A stretch of DNA of 45,417 nt from Roseburia_D sp964388945 (GCA_964388945.1 CAYMCM010000012.1:1-45417), one strand, 5' to 3'. Positions 25,107 to 33,549 are shown, counted from the first letter of the stretch. The notes: generated by a model not told the origin, from the sequence alone. Program-made: numbers and translations.

Positions 25107-25950
25107 TCAAAAATGCGCCGAGATTACCGCGTTTTCCGTGGCTTGCCCGATGTGAGAAGAGATACCTGTCATTACAGCAGGTACAAAGATTTGTCATTGC
25201 GATATGTTCCGGCATCACGCCGGTATCAAGCAGGATCTGTTCGTTTGCACGCCAGAGATCTAACTGATATTTGCCATTTCCCTTATCAATAAGAATTTCT
25301 TCTTTTCCCGGAAATGCGGCAAAAAATGCGTCCGCGACATCCGCACCAACCTCATAACAATCCTTACAGATCGAAGGGCCGACCGCACAGATCAGATCCT
25401 CTGGTTTCGTTCCATAGGCTTTTTTCATCGTATCAACCGTCACCGCACCCATGCGGTTTACTGTTCCGCGCCAGCCTGAATGACTAAGTCCGATCGCCTT
25501 GTGTACGGGATCTATAAAATAGAGCGGCACACAGTCCGCAAAAAAGGCACATAAGATCAGTCCCGGTTCGTTCGTGACGAGTCCGTCCACATCTTTATAA
25601 TCCCGCTCACATATCAGCCCTTTTCCGGCATCTGCCCCGGTCACTTCCCGCACACAGGTCGTGTGCGTCTGATCCGTAAAGACCATTTTTTCATAGGAAA
25701 CGCCCATTGCCTCTGCGATCCGATGAAAATTCGTTTCTACCGCTTCCTTTTTGTCCCCTCTGGTAAAACTCAGGTTCATGCCAGAAAACATTCCCTCACT
25801 CACGCCGCCCATGCGCGTGGAAAAACAATGTTCCACAATCCCGCTCTGCTCTAACAGCGGATATTTCAAGAGCGGGACTAGGGTGCCGTCTGCGGCATGG
25901 CATTCTGTAAGGCGCAATATATCCGCCTCATTTTTTCGTTTTAATTCCAT
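25093..25950 (-). CDS. pgeF: Peptidoglycan editing factor PgeF (YfiH/laccase-domain family)
   Basis: A 285-residue member of the multicopper-oxidase-like YfiH family, which includes purine nucleoside phosphorylases and the E. coli factor that keeps wrong residues out of peptidoglycan stems. The conserved metal-site stretches are visible: TDQTHTTCV near residue 95, ADCVPLYF near residue 140, SHSGWRGTVNRMG near residue 158, and the C-terminal CTCC...YLFSHRA. The start at 25950 is chosen because AGGAGCTTATT precedes it and the family typically begins shortly before the conserved core; in-frame ATGs further upstream would overlap yraN. Its exact biochemical role in Firmicutes is unsettled. Confidence 0.9.
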   Translation of the reverse strand: MELKRKNEADILRLTECHAADGTLVPLLKYPLLEQSGIVEHCFSTRMGGVSEGMFSGMNLSFTRGDKKEAVETNFHRIAEAMGVSYEKMVFTDQTHTTCVREVTGADAGKGLICERDYKDVDGLVTNEPGLILCAFFADCVPLYFIDPVHKAIGLSHSGWRGTVNRMGAVTVDTMKKAYGTKPEDLICAVGPSICKDCYEVGADVADAFFAAFPGKEEILIDKGNGKYQLDLWRANEQILLDTGVMPEHIAMTNLCTCCNDRYLFSHRASHGKRGNLGAFLMLRP

Positions 25951-25966
25951 AATAAGCTCCTGTTTT

Positions 25967-26323
25967 TTAACTTTGATATTCAAATGCATTTTCTTCATGC
26001 CGCAGTGTACCATCGCCGTAAATTGCGATCACATCAAAGCGGCAGGAAACATTTTCCATAATCCCATGCTTCATGCAGTAGTAAGATGCAGTGCGGCAGA
26101 TCTTTTTCTGTTTTCTTGCATCCACCGCCTCCAGCGGATCTCCGTACCCGGTCGTACTGCGGTATTTTACCTCAACAATCACAAGCTGCGCAGCTTTTCT
26201 TGCCAGTATATCAATTTCCCCGAAACGATTCCTGTAATTTCTCTCCAAAATACGATATCCCTGCTCTTTTAGGTACTGCGCCGCCAGTTCTTCGTATTCC
26301 GCACCAGTCTTTCTTGTATTCAT
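25967..26323 (-). CDS. yraN: YraN family protein (UPF0102), putative nuclease fold
   Basis: A 118-residue protein of the UPF0102 family. It has a PD-(D/E)xK-like restriction-endonuclease fold signature: EELAAQYLKEQGY at the start, then FGEIDILARK and VIVEVKYRS, with the putative metal ligands Asp, Glu and Lys. Function is not established; links to DNA processing have been proposed. Near rnhB is its common location in Firmicutes. It starts 2 bases after the ylqH stop. Confidence 0.93.
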   Translation of the reverse strand: MNTRKTGAEYEELAAQYLKEQGYRILERNYRNRFGEIDILARKAAQLVIVEVKYRSTTGYGDPLEAVDARKQKKICRTASYYCMKHGIMENVSCRFDVIAIYGDGTLRHEENAFEYQS

Positions 26324-26325
26324 GC

Positions 26326-26619
26326 TTATTTTTTGATCGCCTCCACTTTTCCGCGCAGACGATCCATATCATCGACAAAGACCAGGATCTGCGCCACTAC
26401 ATCATAAAGCTCCGGCGGGATCATATCTCCGATATCCAGTCTTGAAAGTGTCGATGCCAGTTTATCATCTTCATAGAGCGGAACTTCATTTTCCTTTGCA
26501 GTTTCAATGATACGCTCTGCCACCTCCCCCTTTCCGGTCGCAAGGATCTTCGGTGCGCGTTCTCCCGGTGTATACGCTACCGCTACTGCAGTCTTTCCAT
26601 CTTTTTTTCTATCTATCAT
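26326..26619 (-). CDS. ylqH: FlhB C-terminal domain homolog (YlqH-like)
   Basis: A 97-residue soluble protein matching only the cytoplasmic C-terminal domain of the flagellar export switch FlhB: AVAVAYTPGERAPKILATGKG, then EVPLYEDDKLASTL and IPPELYDVVAQIL. The autocleavage NPTH motif of true FlhB is absent, replaced by TPGERAP. No membrane helices are present. In Bacillus the same gene (ylqH) follows ylqG downstream of rnhB, which is the arrangement here. It could modulate flagellar export, but no flagellar operon is in this window. GAGGG precedes its ATG, 3 bases after the ylqG stop. Confidence 0.9.
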   Translation of the reverse strand: MIDRKKDGKTAVAVAYTPGERAPKILATGKGEVAERIIETAKENEVPLYEDDKLASTLSRLDIGDMIPPELYDVVAQILVFVDDMDRLRGKVEAIKK

Positions 26620-26622
26620 AAT

Positions 26623-28440
26623 TCATGCCCTCATATCAAAGGAATACCGGTGTACTATCCCCCCTGCCGGCTTATCCTTTTTTAAGAAATCATCTACAAG
26701 ATCCACCTTTTTTTCTTCATTTTCCACATCAATCCTGCACTGATAGCCGAGTTTTTCCAACTGCTGCTGCAAAAGGGGTATATGCTCTTCCACAACACGG
26801 TAGGGGGTATCATCTGCCAGATAAAATTTTGTACCCACATTTTTTCCATGCATTTTCACCGAAACATCCGTAGAACCGAGGTGTTCCATATCCAGATGTA
26901 AAAACGCGCTCAGTTCTCCGTCCTTTTCAGCAAGCTTCTTTTTATTTGTGTATACATAAAGATCTCCCTTGGCATTCTGATTCGTCATCTTTAATGGGAT
27001 CTGCATATAAGTATAAGTCTGATTTAAGACATTCATAAAACTGATATTATTCTGAAGATCCGATGCTGCCTGTGCCGTCTGCGTGTTCCCTCCTGTCTCC
27101 GCAACAATCTGCGAAAGCTGTCCCATCTGCCGGCTCACACGCGCGTAAAATTCATTCATCCTGCCGGAATCTCTGATATCCTGCGGTTTTAAGAGCCACT
27201 CTTCCTCTAGTGCACTGCGCAGTACCTGCTGATAGGCTTTCCCTCGAAAAAGCTTGTGCACCGCTTGTTCCGCACCTGCCCCATCCTCGGTGAGCAGACT
27301 GCTCACCAAGGATAAAAACTGTTTTGGCGTAAGCTCTGAAAGCTCCATATCTTTTCCTGAAAGCTCTGCATATACAGATCTTAATTCCTGCATCCGTGCC
27401 GAATCTAAAACCACACCAAGCGTCGCCGGTGCCGCCAGTATACCGCCCTTTGCCATGCTGGCACTCTGCGTTATCACAGTACCACCTGACTGTACTGCCT
27501 GCCGGATGCCCAGCTCTTGTGTCTGTTGTGTCACAGCTTCATTCTGCTCTGCCATCTGCCCTGCACTCTGTGCTGGCACTCTGCTTTCTTGCTGCACCAT
27601 CTCTGTCATGTTCTGCACTGCTGTTTTACCATCCGGCACTGTCATCTTATTTTCTGCCATCATATCCGCAGCGTCTGAAATCTCCGCTCTCTGCGCCTGC
27701 TCTTTTACCGTCACATTCCCACCCGCATCTGCGTCTGTGCCGCCAAGTATCGCAGTAAGCTGTTTATGGAATGTCACGGCATCTGAAGCTGACGTTTTCC
27801 CGTTTCCAGCCATTTCCGGCAATGTTTCAAACAGCATATTCAGTTCTTTCATCATAGCATTCTGATCTGTCTTGTAATTCTCAAATGCTGCCGCATTCTC
27901 CGCAGTCACCGGAAGTCCCACTTTCGTCATCTCGACTAACGTTGCCGGAGCAACCTCTGGATGATTGCCCGACAGCCGCACCATTGCCAGCAGACTGTTT
28001 TTACCGATCGGCATCTGCTCCTGCATCATCGAATTGACCAGCGTCAGATTTTTATCATTTACCTTTAATCCTGCGGCATCCAGTGCCTTTAACAGCGTCG
28101 GATTCCCCTCCGGTCCGGTCTGAAACGGTCGGATCTCGATCTGCATCCCATTGTTGGATTTGACCTGAAAAAACATTGCTTCTCCTATATTTAAGGAAAC
28201 TCCCGCAGAAAGCCGTGCCGATACATTTCTTCCGTCACTCAGTCCGAGCAGGACTTCTCCGTTTTCCATTTCATTGACGGTCGCCTCAAAAACACTGCCC
28301 GCCGGGAGCATACGCATTGCATCTGCCAGTGACTGGCTCGCGTTTACTCCGGTACTGCCGGCTGTGTTTCCTGTTCCCTGCGGATTTGCCGCTGTATTTA
28401 CATCATATTGTCCAAAAAGATCTGATATCTGCATATACAT
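26623..28440 (-). CDS. FliK-like hook-length control domain protein (YlqG position)
   Basis: A 605-residue, Ala/Gln/Met-rich protein of low complexity in the middle (about residues 210-330). The C-terminus (about 495-580) resembles the FliK-type Flg_hook domain: ELSAFLHLDMEHLGSTDVSV followed by a LQQQLEKLGYQ helix and polar tail. No signal peptide or clear membrane helix is seen. It occupies the position of ylqG between rnhB and ylqH in Bacillus, where the product is also uncharacterised. A role linked to flagellar secretion is inferred from the FliK-like and FlhB-like pair; the true function is unknown. Confidence 0.75.
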   Translation of the reverse strand: MYMQISDLFGQYDVNTAANPQGTGNTAGSTGVNASQSLADAMRMLPAGSVFEATVNEMENGEVLLGLSDGRNVSARLSAGVSLNIGEAMFFQVKSNNGMQIEIRPFQTGPEGNPTLLKALDAAGLKVNDKNLTLVNSMMQEQMPIGKNSLLAMVRLSGNHPEVAPATLVEMTKVGLPVTAENAAAFENYKTDQNAMMKELNMLFETLPEMAGNGKTSASDAVTFHKQLTAILGGTDADAGGNVTVKEQAQRAEISDAADMMAENKMTVPDGKTAVQNMTEMVQQESRVPAQSAGQMAEQNEAVTQQTQELGIRQAVQSGGTVITQSASMAKGGILAAPATLGVVLDSARMQELRSVYAELSGKDMELSELTPKQFLSLVSSLLTEDGAGAEQAVHKLFRGKAYQQVLRSALEEEWLLKPQDIRDSGRMNEFYARVSRQMGQLSQIVAETGGNTQTAQAASDLQNNISFMNVLNQTYTYMQIPLKMTNQNAKGDLYVYTNKKKLAEKDGELSAFLHLDMEHLGSTDVSVKMHGKNVGTKFYLADDTPYRVVEEHIPLLQQQLEKLGYQCRIDVENEEKKVDLVDDFLKKDKPAGGIVHRYSFDMRA

Positions 28441-28446
28441 CCATCC

Positions 28447-29205
28447 CTATACAAAATTTTTGATAAAAGATGCGCGGTGGATCGGGGTAGGCCCATATTT
28501 TTTTAATGCCGCAATGTGTTCCGCAGAACCGTAGCCTTTATTGGAAGCAAAATCATATTCCGGCATAATCTTGTCATAGTCTACCATCAGGCGATCTCTG
28601 GTCACTTTTGCCACAATACTTGCCGCTCCGATGGAAATACTCTTGGCATCTCCTTTGATGATCGGCACCTGTCTGATATCCACCCCCGGTATTGTAACTG
28701 CATCATTTAATAATATATCGGGTTTTACTGCCAGATTCCTTATAGCTTCCCGCATAGCTTCGTAAGTTGCCTGCAAAATATTGATCTCATCAATCCGGTT
28801 CGGCCCTGCCATACCGATGCCAACCGCAACCGCTTTTTCCATGATCTCGTCATAAAGCATCTCACGCTTTTGGGCACTAAGTTTTTTAGAATCATTGATA
28901 TATAAAATATCACAGTCCTTTGGCAGGATCACAGCTCCTGCCACAACCGGTCCTGCAAGCGGACCTCTGCCCACTTCATCGATCCCACAGATATACTCAT
29001 ACTGCACATATTCCCTCTCATAGGCCTTCAAAGCCTCGATCCGGGATTTCTCCTGCTCCAGCTTTTCGATCCGCTTTCTTGCCTGTTCAATCAGCTTTTG
29101 TACCCCACTTCTTTCATCTGCTTCGTATTTCTTTATAAAATCAGGCAACAGAATGTCTTCTGCTGCCTTTAATTCTTCTTTGATCTCTCCGATTTTCTTT
29201 TCCAT
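28447..29205 (-). CDS. rnhB: Ribonuclease HII
   Basis: Removes RNA from RNA-DNA hybrids and single ribonucleotides from DNA. The 252-residue protein has the catalytic GIDEVGRGPLAGPVVAGAV motif (Asp76, Glu77), INDSKKLS, and SIGAASIVAKVTRD near residue 195, with KGYGSAEHIAALKKYGPTPIHR near the end. About 70 residues precede the catalytic core and form a charged helical extension, as in other Firmicute RNase HII proteins. It follows rbgA by 18 bases; GAGG precedes the ATG. Confidence 0.96.
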   Translation of the reverse strand: MEKKIGEIKEELKAAEDILLPDFIKKYEADERSGVQKLIEQARKRIEKLEQEKSRIEALKAYEREYVQYEYICGIDEVGRGPLAGPVVAGAVILPKDCDILYINDSKKLSAQKREMLYDEIMEKAVAVGIGMAGPNRIDEINILQATYEAMREAIRNLAVKPDILLNDAVTIPGVDIRQVPIIKGDAKSISIGAASIVAKVTRDRLMVDYDKIMPEYDFASNKGYGSAEHIAALKKYGPTPIHRASFIKNFV

Positions 29206-29223
29206 GATCTTCCTCTTTTATCT

Positions 29224-30090
29224 CTATGCATCCTGCTCAGGGTTCTCTAACGTCAGGCACCCAAGCTGTCCACTCCGAAATTCATCGATCAAAAGTGCCG
29301 CCGCCTTGCTGTAATCATATTCGTTGCCTTTTTTGATACATTTCCGGTTGACTGCGATCTCCTCTAATACTTTTGCTGCTGCATTTTCTCCATCCCCGGC
29401 TTCTTCCGAGATTCCGTAACGTGTATGCAGGACTCCCGGATATTCTTTGAGCATAAACTCAATAAAAAGCATTGCCAGTTCATCGATATTTAAAATCTCA
29501 TCTTTGATGGAACCGATCCATGCCAGACGCATACCCACCTTCTGATCCTCAAACTTTGGCCAAAGGATACCCGGTGTATCAAGCAGCTCCACATTCTTAT
29601 TCAGGCGAATCCACTGCTTTCCTCTCGTAACACCAGGCTTGTTTCCGGTCTTTGTACATGCTTTCCCCGCAAACGTATTAATGAACGTGGATTTTCCGAC
29701 ATTCGGTATTCCGACGACCATCGCCCGCACCGGACGGTTCAAAATGCCTCGTCTGCGATCCCGTTCTGTCTTTTCCTTACACGCCTCCGCAATCACATTC
29801 TGAACCGCCTTCATACCGTTCTTTTTTCTGGAATCCAATTTTACCGCATAAAAACCTCTGCTCTTAAAATAGTCCATCCACTTTTCTGTCTTTTTATCAT
29901 CCGCAAGATCCGCCTTATTCATCAGGATCAAACGCGCCTTGTTCTTTCCAAGTTCATCAATGTCCGGATTACGGCTGCTCATCGGAATTCTGGCATCGAC
30001 CAGCTCAATGACCAGATCGACCAGCTTCATATCCTCCTGCATCATCCGCTTTGCTTTGGTCATATGACCCGGATACCACTGAAACTGCAT
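29224..30090 (-). CDS. rbgA: Ribosome biogenesis GTPase RbgA (YlqF)
   Basis: A 288-residue circularly permuted GTPase required for late 50S subunit assembly. The order of G motifs is characteristic: G4 (MNKADL) comes before G1 (GIPNVGKSTFIN near residue 125), followed by PGVTRG and DTPGILWP. A C-terminal RNA-binding helical domain follows. The start at 30090 (MQFQWYPGHMTKAK, conserved) has GGAGG just upstream; an in-frame start 60 bases earlier would run into lepB. It lies 14 bases downstream of lepB and near rplS, its usual neighbour. Confidence 0.95.
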   Translation of the reverse strand: MQFQWYPGHMTKAKRMMQEDMKLVDLVIELVDARIPMSSRNPDIDELGKNKARLILMNKADLADDKKTEKWMDYFKSRGFYAVKLDSRKKNGMKAVQNVIAEACKEKTERDRRRGILNRPVRAMVVGIPNVGKSTFINTFAGKACTKTGNKPGVTRGKQWIRLNKNVELLDTPGILWPKFEDQKVGMRLAWIGSIKDEILNIDELAMLFIEFMLKEYPGVLHTRYGISEEAGDGENAAAKVLEEIAVNRKCIKKGNEYDYSKAAALLIDEFRSGQLGCLTLENPEQDA

Positions 30091-30104
30091 ATTTTTTCCT
30101 CCTG

Positions 30105-30692
30105 TTACTTTATAAATCCAAACCGGTCTCCCGTGGATATCACAAACCACGCTTTCCCGACAATGTATTCCCGTTTGATATTTCCAATATTCGCATATCG
30201 GCTGTCCTCACTGTTATTGCGGTTATCACCGAGTACAAAATATTCATCATCCTCGAGTGTGACTGCATCCGTTGCAAGTCCCGCGTCTTCAATTGCCGCA
30301 GCATCAATCTTTTCTGTAAATTCCGTCCCGTTTACATAGATCCTGCCGTCTTTGATCTGCACCGTATCACCCGGAACGCCTATCACACGTTTCACATAAT
30401 AATGCGACTTTTCATTTCCATTCGGTAAAAATACAACGACATCATCTGCCTTCGGTCCGATCATTTTATACATAAAACGGTTCACCAGAATCTGATCTCC
30501 GTTTTCGAGCGTCTCTGACATCGACTGCCCTACCACACTGGTACGCATTCCGATAAAATACACCAGCACAAACGCCATCATAAGTACAATGGCAATCTCC
30601 ACCACCCAGGAAACGATCTCTTTTAACAACGGAAAGTTTACATCCTTTTTTCTTCTGTTAAAATCCAGCCCTGTCCTTCTATATCTTCTCAT
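30105..30692 (-). CDS. lepB: Signal peptidase I
   Basis: Cleaves signal peptides of secreted proteins at the outer face of the membrane. The 195-residue protein has one N-terminal transmembrane helix (about residues 26-48), then the catalytic Ser57 (VVGQSM) and general-base Lys101 (YYVKRVIGVPGD), followed by box E FVLGDNRNNSEDSR. The start at 30692 has GAGG upstream. It lies only 23 bases after the rplS terminator hairpin and upstream of rbgA. Its position beside ffh and ftsY groups the secretion machinery in one region. Confidence 0.95.
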   Translation of the reverse strand: MRRYRRTGLDFNRRKKDVNFPLLKEIVSWVVEIAIVLMMAFVLVYFIGMRTSVVGQSMSETLENGDQILVNRFMYKMIGPKADDVVVFLPNGNEKSHYYVKRVIGVPGDTVQIKDGRIYVNGTEFTEKIDAAAIEDAGLATDAVTLEDDEYFVLGDNRNNSEDSRYANIGNIKREYIVGKAWFVISTGDRFGFIK

Positions 30693-30703
30693 GCTGTTTT
30701 CCT

Positions 30704-30749
30704 CATAAAACAATAAGAGGAACAATTCACACTTTGAAATTGTCCCTCT
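30704..30749 (-). terminator. rplS terminator or attenuator
   Basis: On the minus strand an 11-12 bp stem (30738-30749 with 30716-30727, one G-U pair) with a 10-base loop is followed by TATTGTTTT. The U-run is broken, so read-through into lepB is likely. Confidence 0.65.
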
Positions 30750-30759
30750 CTTGCATTTC

Positions 30760-31113
30760 TTATTTTACTAATTCTTTAACTTTCGCTTTCTTACCGATAC
30801 GATTACGTAAGTAATTCAGTTTCGCACGTCTTACTTTACCATGTCTTACAACTTCGATCTTTTCAACATGCGGAGAATGTAACGGCCATGTTTTTTCTAC
30901 GCCGACACCGTTTGAAAACTTTCTTACCGTGAAAGTCTCACGGTTGCTTCCGCCCTGTCTCTTTAATACAGTTCCTTCAAAAACCTGAATTCTTTCACGG
31001 TTTCCTTCTTTGATCTTAGCAAATACCTTAACCGTATCACCAACACGGAACTCCGGTACTTCAGCCTTTAACTGTTCTGCTTCAATGCTCTTAATGATTT
31101 CGCTTGCGTTCAT
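30760..31113 (-). CDS. rplS: 50S ribosomal protein L19
   Basis: A 117-residue protein at the 30S-50S interface. Typical sequence: FRVGDTVKVFAKIKEGNRERIQVFEG near residue 22, RQGGSNRETFTVRK, GVGVEKTWPLHSP, and the basic C-terminal RRAKLNYLRNRIGKKAKVKE. The product has standard length. AGGAGG precedes the ATG. It usually follows trmD directly; here an Sfp-type transferase gene lies between, leaving an 82-base gap in which I found no clear promoter. Confidence 0.98.
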   Translation of the reverse strand: MNASEIIKSIEAEQLKAEVPEFRVGDTVKVFAKIKEGNRERIQVFEGTVLKRQGGSNRETFTVRKFSNGVGVEKTWPLHSPHVEKIEVVRHGKVRRAKLNYLRNRIGKKAKVKELVK

Positions 31114-31195
31114 TTTGTGACCTCCTGATTCTTTTGATGTTCTTAATACAATTTGTAACAGAGGACCATCGCGTTTATTTCACAACTATCCAAGT

Positions 31196-31927
31196 TTACC
31201 ATACTATTTCCAGCTTGGCAAGAGTTTTCTTACTTATTTTTTGCCAGTTTATCTGCTCCGGGAAATCCGCCGTTTCCGCACAGAGCGCAATCCGGCAGTT
31301 TCCTTTTTTATAATCCTTCCAAAATACAGATTCCTGTTCTTCTTTCAGATCCTCAGACGCACCGCTGCGTTTCTCTGTTGTCTCCTGCTCCAGTACCGAA
31401 AAACTGTCAAGCGGCACGGACAGCCCGGCTCCCAGCCGCTTTACAAAGCTTTCCTTCCGCGTCCAGAGTATGCAGAATGCTTCGGCTTTCTCCTTCTGCT
31501 TTTCCAGCCAGTCCATTTCCACTTTGGAAAAAAAGCGCTTTGCGATCCGCATTACCTCAGCATCCTCATGCACACATTCCGCATCGATCCCGACCGTGCC
31601 GCATTCGTTGTACGCGCAGACAATATACTGCCCCGAATGGGAGAGATTGACATCCGCAGTTTTCCCCTCTGCGGCACAAAGCAGGCGTTTCCCATGTGCT
31701 CCTGTATCAAACTCTGCCGTCTGTTCCGTCATGCCATGCTGCCGCAGCACATGATCTAACAGCCAGCCAGCGGCTATACTCTGATGCTTTGTGTTTTCCT
31801 TCCGGCATTTTTTAATTTTTTCCATACGATACTCTGAAAAAATTTTCGCATAATTTTGCTCTGAAAAAAGTGCTGCCTGCACATCCAGACTCTGCGCGTT
31901 CATATCCAGTCCGTACACTTCTACCAT
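31196..31927 (-). CDS. 4'-phosphopantetheinyl transferase, Sfp type
   Basis: Transfers 4'-phosphopantetheine from CoA to a conserved Ser of carrier proteins. The 243-residue length fits the Sfp (not the short AcpS) group. Signature motifs are GIDAECV near residue 113 (Mg-binding Asp and Glu) and WTRKESFVKRLGAG near residue 155. An upstream NLSHSG segment also matches the family. AGGAG precedes the ATG and overlaps the trmD stop. No peptide or polyketide synthase lies nearby; the only carrier protein in view is AcpP (43090-43326), so it may serve primary fatty-acid synthesis. That is inference: acpS may lie elsewhere. Confidence 0.9.
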   Translation of the reverse strand: MVEVYGLDMNAQSLDVQAALFSEQNYAKIFSEYRMEKIKKCRKENTKHQSIAAGWLLDHVLRQHGMTEQTAEFDTGAHGKRLLCAAEGKTADVNLSHSGQYIVCAYNECGTVGIDAECVHEDAEVMRIAKRFFSKVEMDWLEKQKEKAEAFCILWTRKESFVKRLGAGLSVPLDSFSVLEQETTEKRSGASEDLKEEQESVFWKDYKKGNCRIALCAETADFPEQINWQKISKKTLAKLEIVW

Positions 31928-31938
31928 CCGGTATACTC

Positions 31939-32670
31939 CTAATCCTCATCCCGCAATCCGCAAAGCTCTCTTTCCTTTTCGGTCAGCTCCGCCCGCGCGA
32001 TCAGATCCGGTCTGCGCTCTTTTGTACGCAGGATTGACTGTTCCCTGCGCCATGCATCGACCTTCGCATGATCGCCGGAAAGCAGGATGGGCGGAACTTT
32101 CTTTCCACGCCATTCTTCCGGTCTGGAATACTGCGGATATTCGAGCAGATTTCCTTCGAAGGATTCTGTACTGCCGGATTCCTGATTGCTCAACACGCCC
32201 GGCACCATGCGGGAAATGGCATCGACCATGACCATTGCCGGAAGTTCTCCACCGGTCAGCACATAATCGCCGATTGAAACATAATCTGTCACGATCTCCT
32301 CAAGCACACGCTCATCAATACCCTCATAATGACCGCAGAGCAAAACCAAGTCTTCCTCTTTTGCATATTCTTTTGCCATACCCTGATGAAATGTCGGTCC
32401 CTGCGGTGTCAGATAAACCGTTCGCGGGCGATAACCGATCCGGTCTGCGACCGCCTGCCACGCATCAAAAATGGGCTGTGCCTGCATGACCATGCCTGCT
32501 CCGCCGCCGTAAGGATAGTCATCCACCTTCTTGTGTCGGTTAAGTGTATAATCACGGATATTAACCGCTTCTATGGATAATATGCCCTTTTGGGCCGCAC
32601 GGCCGATGATACTGGTGTGCAGTCCCTGTTCCACCATATCCGGGAACAGCGTTAATATATGAAATCTCAT
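31939..32670 (-). CDS. trmD: tRNA (guanine37-N1)-methyltransferase TrmD
   Basis: Makes m1G37 next to the anticodon, preventing +1 frameshifts. The 243-residue SPOUT-fold protein has LTLFPDM at the start, the SAM-binding knot stretches LLCGHYEGIDERV near residue 111 and SIGDYVLTGGELPAM near residue 131, and the basic C-terminal domain. It follows rimM by 11 bases, the usual order. Neighbouring genes encode ribosome maturation proteins. Confidence 0.98.
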   Translation of the reverse strand: MRFHILTLFPDMVEQGLHTSIIGRAAQKGILSIEAVNIRDYTLNRHKKVDDYPYGGGAGMVMQAQPIFDAWQAVADRIGYRPRTVYLTPQGPTFHQGMAKEYAKEEDLVLLCGHYEGIDERVLEEIVTDYVSIGDYVLTGGELPAMVMVDAISRMVPGVLSNQESGSTESFEGNLLEYPQYSRPEEWRGKKVPPILLSGDHAKVDAWRREQSILRTKERRPDLIARAELTEKERELCGLRDED

Positions 32671-32681
32671 AATAACCTCTT

Positions 32682-33203
32682 TTATTTTTTATTGATGTCA
32701 CGCAGTCCCTCTAAAAGATGAAGCGTCATAACCCCGCCCTCAATGTCCACGTTTTTCACACAGTCTTTAATCGCTGGGACTAAAAGCTCGTCCTCGCCCT
32801 CTTTTTCAACGATGTAGACATCATTCGCGCCTGTCTGCAGAACATCTTTGATCGTGCCAAGTTCCTCGCCCTCTTCCGTCACTGCACGCATTCCGATCAG
32901 ATCCGCGATAAAATACTCATTCTTTTTTAATTTTACCGCATGATCCCTTGTCACATAAAGGCTCTTTCCTTTATATTTTTCAATATCATTTATATTATCG
33001 ATCCCTTTGAATTTCAAAATGACCAGATTTTTAAAAAATTTCACCTGCGTAATCTCCAAAGGCAACTGTTCTTTTCCTGTATCCAGTATAACTTCCTTTA
33101 ATTTTTTAAAACGGTTTGCATCGTCTGTCGTCGGAAACACCTTGACTTCTCCGCGTACACCGTGTGTTGTGGTGATCACTCCCACCTGCAATAAATCTTC
33201 CAA
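32682..33203 (-). CDS. rimM: Ribosome maturation factor RimM
   Basis: Binds S19 and helps mature the 30S head. The 173-residue protein shows the N-terminal RimM barrel (VITTTHGVRGEVKVFPTT) and a C-terminal PRC-barrel (YFIADLIGM, LLVPAIKDCVKNVD). The start codon is TTG, with AGGAGG 7 bases upstream and no better ATG. A 20-bp perfect hairpin lies 29 bases upstream, separating it from khpA and probably lowering or uncoupling its expression relative to rpsP and khpA. Confidence 0.95.
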   Translation of the reverse strand: MEDLLQVGVITTTHGVRGEVKVFPTTDDANRFKKLKEVILDTGKEQLPLEITQVKFFKNLVILKFKGIDNINDIEKYKGKSLYVTRDHAVKLKKNEYFIADLIGMRAVTEEGEELGTIKDVLQTGANDVYIVEKEGEDELLVPAIKDCVKNVDIEGGVMTLHLLEGLRDINKK

Positions 33204-33232
33204 CTGTTTTCCTCCTGCTTCCGCCGATATCC

Positions 33233-33287
33233 AATGAGGGCACTGTAAAATATCGTATCAATACGGCTATTTTACAGTGCCCTCATT
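33233..33287. repeat. Long perfect hairpin between khpA and rimM
   Basis: Bases 33233-33252 and 33268-33287 are exact reverse complements (20 bp, beginning AATGAGGGCACTG). The 15-base interior contains a further CGTAT/ATACG pairing, so the whole forms one hairpin of about 25 bp. On the minus strand it starts 4 bases after the khpA stop. The following sequence is not T-rich, so it does not look like a simple terminator. Confidence 0.9.
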
Positions 33288-33291
33288 TTCA

Positions 33292-33531
33292 TTACTGTAC
33301 AATTTCTACAATAACTTTTTTGTTTTCTTTTGAGGCTGCTGCTTTCACTACGGAACGGATTGCTTTCGCGATACGTCCCTGTTTGCCAATTACTTTACCC
33401 ATGTCTGTCTGCGCAACACGCAGTTCCACAACAAGGGCTTTGTCATTTTCGCTTTCAGTAACAACTACTTCATCCGGATGATCTACCAGTGATTTTGCAA
33501 TTACTTCCACTAATTCTTTCATTACATTCAC
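33292..33531 (-). CDS. khpA: KH-domain RNA-binding protein KhpA (YlqC)
   Basis: A 79-residue single KH-domain protein. The motif is present as VGKVIGKQGRIAKAIR-like sequence (here MGKVIGKQGRIAKAIRSVV), with the flanking strand VVELRVAQTD. In Firmicutes KhpA pairs with KhpB/Jag and affects cell division and RNA metabolism. Start supported by AGGTGAATGTAATG-type context. It follows rpsP by 18 bases, the normal neighbour, and is followed directly by a long hairpin. Confidence 0.95.
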   Translation of the reverse strand: MNVMKELVEVIAKSLVDHPDEVVVTESENDKALVVELRVAQTDMGKVIGKQGRIAKAIRSVVKAAASKENKKVIVEIVQ

Positions 33532-33549
33532 CTCACAAATCCCAAATGA

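Noticed and set aside
27254..27865. 203-residue plus-strand frame opposite the FliK-like gene
   Set aside because: Ser/Ala/Cys-rich shadow of the low-complexity part of the minus-strand gene; no supporting signals.
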